Source of the DNA: Algirhabdus cladophorae
GTDB lineage: Bacteria; Pseudomonadota; Alphaproteobacteria; Rhodobacterales; Rhodobacteraceae
Length of the DNA: 64,000 bases
Reading direction: 5' to 3'
NCBI RefSeq assembly: GCF_044772865.1
Contig: NZ_CP173029.1
Location: forward strand, 3,534,001-3,598,000
The notes below the pieces were generated by a model. It was given only the letters and a program-made list of their open reading frames with translations, did no database searches and was not told the origin of the DNA. Made by a program: the position numbers and the translations under genes. This document shows, in pieces, positions 1-8,534 of the stretch; the stretch's first letter is position 1, and each line of letters opens with the position of its first letter.

Positions 1-113
1 TTTGGTGGGGCGTTTTGCATTTTGGGACCCGCTTAACCACAGTACGGTGGGTGCCATACGGCGTATGGCAGGTGTATGGCAAGCGTATGACCAACCTGCC
101 AGCGATTGGCCTC

Positions 114-142
114 TTGTAGAATCCAGTTAACCGCTCTATATC
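114..142 (+). promoter_or_regulatory. Candidate sigma-70-type promoter of the rimP operon
   Basis: TTGTAG at 114-119 and TATATC at 137-142 are separated by exactly 17 bases. They lie about 100 bases upstream of the rimP start, which would leave a leader of roughly 95 nt containing the terminator-like hairpin at 198-220. The assignment rests on motif similarity only. Confidence 0.45.
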
Positions 143-163
143 CCTATCAACAGCGGCGTGTTG

Positions 164-220
164 GGGTCCAAACCCAGCGCTCCACCGGAGAGTTTCAACG
201 GGCCGCGCGCCCGTTTTTTT
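164..220 (+). promoter_or_regulatory. rimP leader with small hairpin and attenuator-like terminator
   Basis: A small hairpin (GGGT 164-167, ACCC 172-175) is followed by a strong stem: ACGGGC 198-203 pairs with GCCCGT 209-214 around a five-base loop and runs straight into seven T residues (214-220). This is an intrinsic terminator sitting between the putative promoter and the rimP start 25 bases downstream, so it probably acts as an attenuator of the operon. Terminator-like leaders before rimP are known in other proteobacteria (the rimP-leader RNA motif). Whether this is a member of that family is inference. Confidence 0.6.
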
Positions 221-244
221 GTGCCTGAAAGGCAAGCGATATAT

Positions 245-817
245 ATGTCAGACCTTGTTGCCAAAGCCGCGCTTGATCGCCGTCTAGCCGAGATCATCAC
301 CCCTGTCATCGAAGATATGGGGTTTGAACTGGTGCGTGTGCGTTTGATGTCGGGTAAAACCACCACGTTGCAGATTATGGCGCAGCGTCCTGATGGTGGC
401 ATCGAAGTGGATGAATGCGGCCAGATCAGCACGGCTATTAGTGCCACGCTGGATGTGGAAGACCCGATTTTGGATGCCTATGCGTTGGAGGTGTCCAGTC
501 CGGGCATTGATCGGCCCTTGACGCGGCTGAAGGATTTTGACCAATGGCAGGGGTATGAGGCCAAGATTGAAACGGCTGACCTGATCGATGGACGTCGTCG
601 GTTCAAAGGCGAATTGGCCGGTGTTGAGGGCGAAGAGGTGCTGATCAACATCGAAGAAGGCACCGTTGGATTGCAGTTTGATTGGCTCACTGATGCCAAA
701 CTGGTCCTGACAGACGAATTGATTACTGAAATGCTCCGCCAGCGCAAAGCGGCGGGGATTGTGAACGAAGACGATTTCGACGAGATCGTTGATGAAACCG
801 GTTCTGAGGAGGACTGA
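245..817 (+). CDS. rimP: Ribosome maturation factor RimP
   Basis: RimP (190 aa) is needed for maturation of the 30S ribosomal subunit. The family signature SSPGIDRPL lies near residues 83-91, and the length matches the usual 150-190 aa. The start at 245 is chosen because it follows a GAAAGG ribosome site and clears the leader terminator at 198-220; an earlier in-frame start at 158 would translate through that hairpin. The C-terminal tail is acidic. nusA begins two bases after the stop, as in the classical rimP-nusA-infB operon. Identification is firm from motif and synteny. Confidence 0.95.
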   Translation: MSDLVAKAALDRRLAEIITPVIEDMGFELVRVRLMSGKTTTLQIMAQRPDGGIEVDECGQISTAISATLDVEDPILDAYALEVSSPGIDRPLTRLKDFDQWQGYEAKIETADLIDGRRRFKGELAGVEGEEVLINIEEGTVGLQFDWLTDAKLVLTDELITEMLRQRKAAGIVNEDDFDEIVDETGSEED

Positions 818-818
818 G

Positions 819-2471
819 ATGGCTATTACATCAGCAAACCAGCTGGAACTTTTGCAAACCGCCGAGGCTGTGGCCCGCGAAAAGATGATCGACCCTGCGT
901 TGGTCATCGAGGCGATGGAAGAAAGTCTGGCCCGTGCGGCGAAATCCCGCTACGGCGCGGAAATGGATATTCGCGTGTCCATCGACCGCAAGACAGGTCG
1001 CGCCACGTTCACCCGTGTGCGCACTGTGGTTGCTGAGGAAGAGTTGGAAAATTATCAGGCTGAGTTCACTGTTGAACAGGCCAAGCAGTACATGGAAAAC
1101 CCTGAGATCGGGCAGACTTTCGTCGAAGAAGTCCCCCCGGTCGAGATGGGCCGGATTGCGGCGCAGTCGGCCAAGCAGGTGATCCTTCAGAAGGTGCGCG
1201 AAGCCGAGCGTGATCGTCAGTATGAGGAATTCAAAGACCGCGCTGGCACCATTATCAATGCGCAAGTTAAGCGCGAAGAGTACGGCAACGTTATTGTCGA
1301 TGTGGGTGCTGGTGAAGCGATCCTGCGTCGCAATGAAAAGATCGGCCGCGAAAGCTATCGCCCGAACGATCGTATCCGTTGCTACATCAAAGATGTGCGT
1401 CGCGAACAGCGTGGGCCACAGATCTTCCTGAGCCGTACAGCGCCGGAATTCATGGCCGAGTTGTTCAAGATGGAAGTGCCAGAGATTTATGACGGTATCA
1501 TCGAGATCAAGGCCGTGGCCCGTGATCCCGGATCGCGCGCCAAAATTGCTGTGATTTCCTATGATGGCTCGATTGATCCTGTGGGTGCCTGTGTTGGTAT
1601 GCGTGGTAGCCGCGTGCAGGCTGTTGTGAACGAATTGCAGGGTGAAAAGATTGACATCATCCCTTGGAACGAAGATCAGCCGACTTTCCTTGTGAACGCC
1701 TTGCAGCCTGCTGAGGTGACCAAAGTTGTTCTGGACGAAGAAGCCGAGCGCATCGAAGTTGTAGTGCCTGACGAGCAACTGTCGCTGGCGATTGGTCGTC
1801 GCGGGCAAAACGTCCGTCTTGCCTCGCAATTGACTGGTCTGGACATCGACATCATGACCGAAGAGGACGAAAGTGCCCGTCGTCAGGCCGAGTTTGCCGA
1901 GCGCACCAAACTGTTCATGGACACGCTGGATGTGGACGAGTTTTTCGCTCAGTTGCTGGTTTCCGAAGGGTTCACCAACCTAGAAGAAGTGGCTTACGTT
2001 GAGGTCGAGGAATTGCTGGTCATCGACGGTGTCGATGATGACACAGCTGCCGAATTGCAGGCTCGCGCCCGCGACCATTTGGAAGCGATCAACAAAAAGG
2101 CCATGGAAGTGGCCCGTGAGTTGGGTGTCGAGGATAGTCTGGTTGCATTTGAGGGTCTGACACCCCAGATGGTAGAAGCCCTGGCCAAAGATGGCGTGAA
2201 AACGCTGGAAGATTTCGCCACCTGTGCGGATTGGGAATTGGCCGGTGGTTGGACCACAGTTGATGGTCAGCGCGTCAAAGATGATGGCGTGCTTGAACCT
2301 TTCGATGTGTCTTTGGAAGAAGCGCAGGCTATGGTAATGACGGCGCGTGTGGCCCTTGGTTGGGTTGACCCGGCGGAATTGGAAGTGGCCGAAGAAGAAG
2401 TCGAAGGGGAATTGGACCCTGATCGCGAATTGACTGCTGCTGATGTATTCTCGGAAGGTAAAGGGGCCTAA
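819..2471 (+). CDS. nusA: Transcription termination/antitermination factor NusA
   Basis: NusA (550 aa) binds RNA polymerase and nascent RNA and controls pausing, termination and antitermination. The order is an N-terminal polymerase-binding domain (about 1-130), an S1 domain (about 135-200), two KH domains (GMRGSRVQ in the first, IGRRGQNVRLA in the second) and two C-terminal helix-hairpin-helix acidic repeats (about 365-500) that resemble the AR1/AR2 repeats of the longer proteobacterial form. The start at 819 follows GAGGAGGA, which overlaps the end of rimP and suggests translational coupling. Genes on both sides confirm the operon. Confidence 0.97.
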   Translation: MAITSANQLELLQTAEAVAREKMIDPALVIEAMEESLARAAKSRYGAEMDIRVSIDRKTGRATFTRVRTVVAEEELENYQAEFTVEQAKQYMENPEIGQTFVEEVPPVEMGRIAAQSAKQVILQKVREAERDRQYEEFKDRAGTIINAQVKREEYGNVIVDVGAGEAILRRNEKIGRESYRPNDRIRCYIKDVRREQRGPQIFLSRTAPEFMAELFKMEVPEIYDGIIEIKAVARDPGSRAKIAVISYDGSIDPVGACVGMRGSRVQAVVNELQGEKIDIIPWNEDQPTFLVNALQPAEVTKVVLDEEAERIEVVVPDEQLSLAIGRRGQNVRLASQLTGLDIDIMTEEDESARRQAEFAERTKLFMDTLDVDEFFAQLLVSEGFTNLEEVAYVEVEELLVIDGVDDDTAAELQARARDHLEAINKKAMEVARELGVEDSLVAFEGLTPQMVEALAKDGVKTLEDFATCADWELAGGWTTVDGQRVKDDGVLEPFDVSLEEAQAMVMTARVALGWVDPAELEVAEEEVEGELDPDRELTAADVFSEGKGA

Positions 2472-2496
2472 TTGGCCTCTTTGAGGACCTTGATAT

Positions 2497-3126
2497 ATGG
2501 GACGCGGTGGCCAACCCAAGCGCCTTGATGCGCCAGAGCGCAAGTGCATTGGTACTGGCGAGGTACTGCCAAAGGATCAGTTGATCCGGTTTGTGGTGGG
2601 TCCCGAGGGTCAAGTCGTGCCGGATTTGCGTGCGAAATTGCCGGGTCGTGGATTGTATTTGGTGGCCTCGCAGACGGCATTTGCGCAAGCGATCAAAAAG
2701 GGTGCTTTTGCCCGTGCGGCCAAAATGCAGGTGAAGGTGCCGGATGATCTGGCGGCTTTGGTTGAGGCGGGATTGGCGCGTCAGATGGTCGATCTGATCT
2801 CGCTCTCTCGCAAGGCTGGATCGGCTGTTTGTGGCTTTGAAAAGGTAAAGAACGCTTTGGCCAACGATATGGTCAAAGTTCTTGTTCAGGCCAGTGATGG
2901 GTCCGAACGAGGTAAAACGAAATTATGGACCCCGGAAGGGGCGCGCTACTTTGGGATGCTGACCCAACAGGAATTGGGTTTGGCATTTGGGCGTGAAAGT
3001 GTGATACACGGCGCACTCGTGTCTGGTGGACTCACACAACGTGTTATAGAGACTGCGCTTAAGTTGCGCGGTCTGCGAGAAACAGATGCGAAAACCGATG
3101 GGGGCCACGGCCCGCTGAAAGGATAG
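2497..3126 (+). CDS. YlxR-L7Ae fusion: DUF448 RNA-binding protein with L30e-like domain
   Basis: This 209-aa protein joins two small RNA-binding modules. Residues about 1-85 are YlxR/DUF448, with the typical CIGTGEV segment and the LPGRGLYL motif. Residues about 95-190 resemble the L7Ae/L30e (YlxQ) fold, with SRKAGSAVCGFEKV. In Firmicutes the two are separate neighbouring genes between nusA and infB; the fused form is common in alphaproteobacteria. A GAGGACC ribosome site precedes the start. The role is presumably in ribosome or RNA metabolism together with NusA and IF2; the exact function is not established. Confidence 0.9.
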   Translation: MGRGGQPKRLDAPERKCIGTGEVLPKDQLIRFVVGPEGQVVPDLRAKLPGRGLYLVASQTAFAQAIKKGAFARAAKMQVKVPDDLAALVEAGLARQMVDLISLSRKAGSAVCGFEKVKNALANDMVKVLVQASDGSERGKTKLWTPEGARYFGMLTQQELGLAFGRESVIHGALVSGGLTQRVIETALKLRGLRETDAKTDGGHGPLKG

Positions 3127-3134
3127 ACGGCTAG

Positions 3135-5624
3135 ATGAGCGAAGACGACGGCAAAAAGACATTGGGCGTTCGCCCACGCACCGGCAACGTGAAGCAAAGC
3201 TTCTCGCATGGTCGGACCAAAAGCGTTGTGGTTGAAACCAAGCGCAAGCGCGTCATGGTGCCCAAACCCGGTGCGGCCAACAAGCCGACCAGCGGATCGC
3301 CTGTAGTGGGCAGTGATCCGTCCAAACGTCCTGCGGGGATCTCGGATGCTGAGATGGAACGTCGGATGAAGGCGTTGCAGCAAGCCAAGGCACGTGAAGC
3401 CGAGGATGCTGCAAAGCGTGAGGCCGAAGAAAAAGAACGCGCCGCAGATCGTGCGCGTCGCCGCGAAGAACAAGAAGCCAAAGAACGCGAAGAGCGCGAG
3501 CGCGAAGAGCGCACGAAAGCCAAGCGCGAAGAAGAAGAACGCAAAGCAAAAGAAGCTGCCGCCGCTGCGGCCTCGGCTGCTGCTGCTGCGGCCGCCCCCG
3601 CGGCGGACAATGCGGCCCCCTCGCGCGCGGCACCGGCTGCTGGAAAACCGTCGGCAGCCCCGCGCAAGCGCGAAGACGAGAACAAAGATCGCAACACGCG
3701 TGGCAAGGGCCGTGGTGGGGATGACAACCGTCGTTCCGGTAAGTTGACGTTGAATCAGGCCTTGTCTGGTGGCGATGGCCGTCATCGGTCGATGGCTGCG
3801 ATGAAGCGTAAGCAAGAGCGCGCCCGCCAAAAAGCGATGGGCGGTCAGGTCGAGCGCGAAAAGGTAATGCGCGACGTTCAGTTACCTGAGGCGATTACGG
3901 TTCAGGAATTGGCGAACCGGATGGCGGAACGTGTGGCTGATGTTGTGAAGGCGCTGATGACCAACGGCATCATGGCGACTCAGACCCAGTCCATTGATGC
4001 AGATACGGCTGAACTGATCATCGAAGAATTTGGCCACAATGTTGTGCGCGTCTCGGACTCTGATGTGGAAGACGTCATTGCGACGGTTGAAGATGACGAA
4101 GGCGATCTGAAGGATCGTCCGCCAGTTATCACAGTGATGGGCCACGTTGACCACGGTAAGACATCGTTGCTGGATGCCATTCGGAATGCACGCGTTGTTG
4201 CGGGCGAGGCCGGTGGGATTACCCAGCACATTGGCGCCTATCAGGTTGAACAGAATGGCACCAAGCTGACGTTCCTCGACACACCTGGTCACGCGGCGTT
4301 TACGTCAATGCGGGCCCGTGGTGCGCAGGTCACGGACATCGTGATTTTGGTTGTGGCAGCCGACGATGCGGTTATGCCGCAGACCATCGAGGCGATCAAT
4401 CACGCCAAGGCGGCTGATGTTCCGATGATTGTGGCGATCAACAAAATCGACCGTCCTGCGGCGGATCCGACCAAGGTGCGCACAGACTTGCTGCAACACG
4501 AAGTAATTGTGGAACAGATGTCTGGGGAGGTTCAGGATGTTGAGGTTTCTGCTGTTAAGGGCACTGGTCTGGATGAACTGCTGGAAGCCATCGCGCTGCA
4601 GTCGGAAATTCTGGAACTGAAAGCCAACCCTGATCGCGCCGCAAGCGGTGCTGTGATTGAGGCCCAATTGGATGTAGGCCGTGGCCCGGTTGCGACTGTT
4701 TTGGTTCAAAACGGCACGCTGCGCCAAGGCGACATTTTCGTTGTGGGTGAGCAGTACGGTAAGGTTCGCGCCCTGATCAATGACCAAGGCGAGCGCATCA
4801 AAGAGGCCGGCCCATCGGTGCCGGTTGAGGTTCTTGGCCTGAATGGCACACCTGAGGCAGGCGACGTTTTGAACGTTGTTGAAACCGAAGCGCAGGCGCG
4901 GGAGATCGCTGAATATCGCGAGAAAGCCGCCAAAGATAAACGCGCTGCTGCTGGTGCTGCAACGACCCTAGAACAGTTGATGGCCAACGCCAAAGCTGAT
5001 GAGAACATGAGCGAGATGCCGATTTTGGTAAAAGCTGATGTTCAGGGGTCTGCAGAAGCGATTGTTCAGGCAATGGAAAAAATCGGCAACGAAGAAGTGC
5101 GCGTGCGCGTGCTGCATTCGGGTGTTGGTGCAATCACGGAAAGCGATATCGGTCTGGCGGAAGCCAGCGGTGCGCCTGTGTTTGGCTTTAACGTGCGGGC
5201 CAATACGTCTGCGCGGAACACAGCCAACCAAAAGGGCGTCGAGATCCGGTATTATTCGGTGATTTATGACCTTGTGGATGATGTGAAATCGGCGGCCAGT
5301 GGTTTGCTGAGTGCCGAGATCAAAGAGAACTTTATCGGCTACGCCACAATCAAAGACGTCTTCAAGGTGTCGAACGTCGGACGTGTTGCGGGGTGTCTTG
5401 TGACCGAAGGTGTCGCGCGTCGCTCTGCTGGGGTGCGTTTGTTGCGTGATAACGTTGTTATTCACGAAGGCACGTTGAAAACGCTCAAGCGCTTTAAGGA
5501 CGAAGTCGCTGAAGTTCAGTCTGGTCAGGAATGCGGTATGGCGTTCGAAAATTATGAGGACATTCGTCCAAATGATGTGATCGAGATTTTCGAGCGGGAA
5601 GAAGTAGAACGGACGCTGGACTAA
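3135..5624 (+). CDS. infB: Translation initiation factor IF-2
   Basis: IF2 (829 aa) is the GTPase that delivers initiator fMet-tRNA to the 30S subunit and promotes subunit joining. The N-terminus carries the IF2-associated segment, then a highly charged E/R/K-rich stretch with alanine runs (about residues 75-170). The G domain shows GHVDHGKT (336-343), DTPGH (382-386) and NKID (436-439), followed by domains II-IV, where fMet-tRNA is bound. The start at 3135 follows AAAGGA at the end of the preceding gene, eight bases away. The gene ends the operon: a strong terminator follows at 5657-5695. Confidence 0.98.
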   Translation: MSEDDGKKTLGVRPRTGNVKQSFSHGRTKSVVVETKRKRVMVPKPGAANKPTSGSPVVGSDPSKRPAGISDAEMERRMKALQQAKAREAEDAAKREAEEKERAADRARRREEQEAKEREEREREERTKAKREEEERKAKEAAAAAASAAAAAAAPAADNAAPSRAAPAAGKPSAAPRKREDENKDRNTRGKGRGGDDNRRSGKLTLNQALSGGDGRHRSMAAMKRKQERARQKAMGGQVEREKVMRDVQLPEAITVQELANRMAERVADVVKALMTNGIMATQTQSIDADTAELIIEEFGHNVVRVSDSDVEDVIATVEDDEGDLKDRPPVITVMGHVDHGKTSLLDAIRNARVVAGEAGGITQHIGAYQVEQNGTKLTFLDTPGHAAFTSMRARGAQVTDIVILVVAADDAVMPQTIEAINHAKAADVPMIVAINKIDRPAADPTKVRTDLLQHEVIVEQMSGEVQDVEVSAVKGTGLDELLEAIALQSEILELKANPDRAASGAVIEAQLDVGRGPVATVLVQNGTLRQGDIFVVGEQYGKVRALINDQGERIKEAGPSVPVEVLGLNGTPEAGDVLNVVETEAQAREIAEYREKAAKDKRAAAGAATTLEQLMANAKADENMSEMPILVKADVQGSAEAIVQAMEKIGNEEVRVRVLHSGVGAITESDIGLAEASGAPVFGFNVRANTSARNTANQKGVEIRYYSVIYDLVDDVKSAASGLLSAEIKENFIGYATIKDVFKVSNVGRVAGCLVTEGVARRSAGVRLLRDNVVIHEGTLKTLKRFKDEVAEVQSGQECGMAFENYEDIRPNDVIEIFEREEVERTLD

Positions 5625-5656
5625 ATTTTTCTAGGTTCGGTTCTGATACTGAAAGT

Positions 5657-5695
5657 AAAAAAGGCGCGGGGTGTGTGGACCCGCGCCTTTTTTGT
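5657..5695. terminator. Bidirectional intrinsic terminator between infB and a convergent small gene
   Basis: The 10-bp stem AAGGCGCGGG (5661-5670) pairs with CCCGCGCCTT (5680-5689) around a nine-base loop. It is followed by T residues on the plus strand and flanked by AAAAAA on the left, which gives a T run on the minus strand. It can stop both infB transcription and leftward transcription of the 40-codon gene at 5698-5820. Confidence 0.88.
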
Positions 5696-5697
5696 TC

Positions 5698-5820
5698 TTA
5701 GACGGGGAAACCGTCAAACGTGAGTTTGCCAATCGACACACGTAGTCGACCGCACGGAAGCTTTGAGACCAATGTCCCTTGAACTGATACGCAACTGCCT
5801 AGCAAAATTGTCTTAAGCAT
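5698..5820 (-). CDS. Small protein of 40 aa, unknown function
   Basis: This ORF encodes 40 residues beginning MLKTILLGSCVSVQGTLV and ending GKLTFDGFPV. A ribosome site GGGGAGAA lies about six bases before the ATG, and the shared bidirectional terminator begins just past the stop. Having its own Shine-Dalgarno site and terminator argues for a genuine transcription unit although the ORF is very short. There is no obvious signal peptide or membrane helix; the alternating hydrophobic pattern suggests a small beta-rich fold, and two cysteines are present (residues 10 and 23). I do not recognise a named family. It is convergent to infB and downstream of mutT. Confidence 0.6.
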   Translation of the reverse strand: MLKTILLGSCVSVQGTLVSKLPCGRLRVSIGKLTFDGFPV

Positions 5821-5981
5821 ATTGTTCTCCCCAGTGAGTGTATTGTTAACCTAGAGTGAACAAAGTTAAAAAACATCTAAAAAATGATCCTAAAGTCGCT
5901 TGTTACGCACAAATGTTACGCGATCTTTGGAAAATATGCCCAAATATGAGGGTTTTTTACCTAACAGTCAGAAAATAAAGC
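5821..5981. other. Intergenic region upstream of the small gene
   Basis: This AT-rich stretch lies between mutT and the 40-codon gene, both on the minus strand. It holds a direct repeat TGTTACGC at 5901-5908 and 5914-5921 (13-base period), a possible tandem operator. No convincing promoter pair or further ORF was found. Confidence 0.4.
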
Positions 5982-6380
5982 CTAAAGCCAGTCTCTGAGG
6001 ATCGGAATCAGGGGAATATCTGCTGCTGGCATCGGGTAGTCTCGTAACTGATTTGCCCGCGCCCATGCCAATGTCTGGCCTTCTTTGGGCTGTGGGGTGC
6101 CCTCCCATTTGCGGCAGGCAAAGAGTGGCATAAGCAGATGAAAATCATCATAGCTGTGGCTGGCAAAGGTCAGTGGGGCGAGGCAGCTTGACCATGTATT
6201 GATGCCCAACTCTTCTTGCAATTCGCGGATCAGGGCGACCTCGGGGGTTTCGCCTGCTTCGACTTTACCACCGGGAAATTCCCAAAGGCCTGCCATGGAT
6301 TTTCCTTCGGGACGTTGCGCCAACAGGATGCGACCATCTACATCGATCAAAGCGACCGCTGCCACCAAGACCGTCTTCAT
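5982..6380 (-). CDS. mutT: Nudix hydrolase, MutT-type 8-oxo-dGTP diphosphatase
   Basis: MutT (132 aa) hydrolyses oxidised nucleoside triphosphates (8-oxo-dGTP) to the monophosphate, preventing A:T to C:G mutations. The complete Nudix box G-x5-E-x7-REL-x-EE-x-G lies at residues 38-59 (REL at 52, EE at 56), and length and position of the box fit MutT. The start overlaps the argJ stop by four bases (ATGA), so it is translationally coupled as the last gene of the parvulin-argJ-mutT unit. Substrate assignment is by family; other Nudix substrates are possible. Confidence 0.88.
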   Translation of the reverse strand: MKTVLVAAVALIDVDGRILLAQRPEGKSMAGLWEFPGGKVEAGETPEVALIRELQEELGINTWSSCLAPLTFASHSYDDFHLLMPLFACRKWEGTPQPKEGQTLAWARANQLRDYPMPAADIPLIPILRDWL

Positions 6381-7594
6381 GAGCGGTAATCAGCGTTGAT
6401 GGTGATATAGCCATGGGTCAGGTCGCAGGTCCAAACGGTGTCCGATGCCTGCCCCACGCCTACCTCGACAGTGATCGAGAGGTGATCGTTTTTCATATAA
6501 GCTGCCCCATCGGATTCCGTGTAATCGGGACTGACCCAGCCTTTTTCAGCCACAAGAATGTCACCAAAATGTATGCTGAGTTTGTCGCGATCTGCATGGG
6601 CGCCAGATTTCCCAACGGCCATAACGATGCGTCCCCAATTGGGATCTTCGCCAGCGATCGCAGTTTTGACGAGAGGTGAATTGGCGATCGACATGCCGAT
6701 TTGGCGGGCCTCTGATTGGGATGCCGCACCTGTCACGTTGATTTCAACGAACTTGGTGGCACCCTCGCCGTCACAAACCACTTGATGGGCCAAGTCCAGC
6801 ATCACCTCATAAAGGGCTTTGCGAAATGCAGGATCTTCGGCACTGACATGGACGCCCGACGTTCCAGTGGCGGCCATCAACAAACTGTCGGATGTGGAGG
6901 TGTCACTGTCGACGGTAATCGCATTAAAGCTGTCTTGGGTCAGGTCCGAGAGGATGGATTGTAGATCGTCTTGGGCCACTGCTGCGTCGGTGAATATATA
7001 GACCAACATGGTGGCCATATCTGGCGCGATCATCCCGGATCCCTTGGCAAACCCCATGATGTTGATCGGGCCCTGATCCGCGTCAAAAGTCGCACCCGCC
7101 CCTTTGGGGAAGGTGTCGGTGGTCATAATCGCCTCTGCTGCGCTTTGGATTTTTCCAGCGGATAGGGTATCGCGCAGATCGGCAAGTTTTGCGGTGATTT
7201 TGCTATGAGGCAGGGCCTCGCCAATCACACCGGTTGAGGCCATAAACACGCGACTTTCCGGCAGATCCAGTGTGGCGGCCACTGCTTGTGTGACTGCTGA
7301 TGTGGCGTCTTGGCCGTTGCTGCCCGTAAAGGCGTTGGCGTTGCCGGAATTGACGATAAAGGCCGCAGCGCTGCTGGAATCGCCACCCAGTTTGGCCTGA
7401 CAATCCAACACAGGTGCGGCCCGCGTGGATGATTTGGTGAACACGCCCGCCACTGTGGTGCCTTCAACCAGATGAGCCAGCATGACGTCTTTGCGCCCTT
7501 TATAGCGCACGCCTGCCTCAACTGCGGAAAAGCGCACGCCATTGATCATCGGCAGCATTGGGAATTGAGCGGGTGCAAGCGGCGAACGTGTCAT
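6377..7594 (-). CDS. argJ: Bifunctional ornithine acetyltransferase/N-acetylglutamate synthase ArgJ
   Basis: ArgJ (405 aa) transfers the acetyl group from N-acetylornithine to glutamate and can also make N-acetylglutamate from acetyl-CoA, recycling acetyl in arginine biosynthesis. It is made as a precursor that cleaves itself before the nucleophilic threonine in the A-T-M-L motif. Here that is DMATML with Thr195, which would give alpha and beta chains of about 194 and 211 residues. The N-terminal GVRYKGRKDV segment is also typical. It sits four bases from the upstream parvulin gene and overlaps mutT downstream. Confidence 0.96.
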   Translation of the reverse strand: MTRSPLAPAQFPMLPMINGVRFSAVEAGVRYKGRKDVMLAHLVEGTTVAGVFTKSSTRAAPVLDCQAKLGGDSSSAAAFIVNSGNANAFTGSNGQDATSAVTQAVAATLDLPESRVFMASTGVIGEALPHSKITAKLADLRDTLSAGKIQSAAEAIMTTDTFPKGAGATFDADQGPINIMGFAKGSGMIAPDMATMLVYIFTDAAVAQDDLQSILSDLTQDSFNAITVDSDTSTSDSLLMAATGTSGVHVSAEDPAFRKALYEVMLDLAHQVVCDGEGATKFVEINVTGAASQSEARQIGMSIANSPLVKTAIAGEDPNWGRIVMAVGKSGAHADRDKLSIHFGDILVAEKGWVSPDYTESDGAAYMKNDHLSITVEVGVGQASDTVWTCDLTHGYITINADYRS

Positions 7595-7597
7595 GGG

Positions 7598-8446
7598 CTA
7601 TTTGGACAGCAGATCATAGTTGCTGATCACGGCGGGATCGAGGCCTTCAGCGGCTGTGCGGTCAACGTCGCCTTCGCTCATCAGGCGCTCCAATTCTGCG
7701 TCGACGGCAGCGGACTGGATTTGCTGCGTGATCTCGTCGCGAACCTCTTCGAGCGCCGGTGCGGATTTCGCGCGGCTTTCGTTCAGCTTAACAACATGCC
7801 ACCCGAACTGCGTTTCCACGGGTGCGGATACTTCGCCATCGGCGAGGGACATCACTGCGTCTTCGAATGGTTTGACCATTTGGCCTACACCAAACCAACC
7901 CAGAGAGCCGCCGTTGGGGCCACTTGGGCCTGTGGATTTTTCCTGAGCCAACTGCCCGAAGTCAGCACCGTCGGCCAGCATTGTGACCAGCTGTTTGGCT
8001 TCATCTTCGGTTTCGACCAAGATGTGTGAGGCGTTGTATTCCTTTTCATCGGGGGCGTCGGCGTAGGCTGTATCATAGGCTTCTTTGATAGCGGCCTCAT
8101 TGGTGGCAGCGCCCATCAGGCTGTCGATGACTTCGCCGGCCAAAAGTGAGCGGCGTTCGTTTTCCAAAGTGATCAAAGCGCGCTGGGGGATATCATTGCC
8201 AAGGGTCTGCGCCAAGAGCGTCTGACGCACCAATTGATCCAGCAGACCATCAAACAAAACGCTGTCTTCCATCGATTGATATTGCTGCGGCAAGCGCGCG
8301 CGGGCGGTGATCAGATGACCCACAGTGATGTTTTGACCGTTCACGGTGGCCACAACAGTATCAGCATTTGTGTCCTGTGCAGCGGCAGGTAGGGCCAGGG
8401 CTAGGCAAAGACCTGCAACAGCGGTCATTTTATGGTGAAGGTGCAT
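7598..8446 (-). CDS. Periplasmic parvulin-type peptidyl-prolyl cis-trans isomerase
   Basis: This protein of 282 aa is predicted to be an envelope folding factor of the SurA/PrsA/PpiD type. It has a signal peptide (hydrophobic to about residue 20, cleavage after LPAAAQ), a helical N-terminal chaperone-like part, and a parvulin domain at about residues 130-225 with the motifs ASHILVETEDEAK, NGGSLGWFG and FGWHVVKL. The start at 8446 follows AAGGGAAG and yields a proper signal sequence; a longer in-frame start at 8518 lacks these supports. argJ follows within four bases. Confidence 0.9.
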   Translation of the reverse strand: MHLHHKMTAVAGLCLALALPAAAQDTNADTVVATVNGQNITVGHLITARARLPQQYQSMEDSVLFDGLLDQLVRQTLLAQTLGNDIPQRALITLENERRSLLAGEVIDSLMGAATNEAAIKEAYDTAYADAPDEKEYNASHILVETEDEAKQLVTMLADGADFGQLAQEKSTGPSGPNGGSLGWFGVGQMVKPFEDAVMSLADGEVSAPVETQFGWHVVKLNESRAKSAPALEEVRDEITQQIQSAAVDAELERLMSEGDVDRTAAEGLDPAVISNYDLLSK

Positions 8447-8534
8447 CGGATTCTTCCCTTTGAGGCGGCCCAAATCTGGGGCGGCGTTGACACTAACGAG
8501 GGCGGCGCTTACATCCAATGAGCGGCAGGCGAAA

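Noticed and set aside
53..80. Palindrome GCCATAC-GGC-GTATGGC with a further TGTATGGC copy at the left edge
   Set aside because: It has no T run and no visible upstream gene to relate it to; too little context to call a terminator or operator.
136..907. Long reading frames on the strand opposite rimP and at similar places throughout the window
   Set aside because: They lie wholly opposite strong genes, lack ribosome sites and encode low-quality, Arg/His-rich products; they are shadows of high-GC coding sequence.
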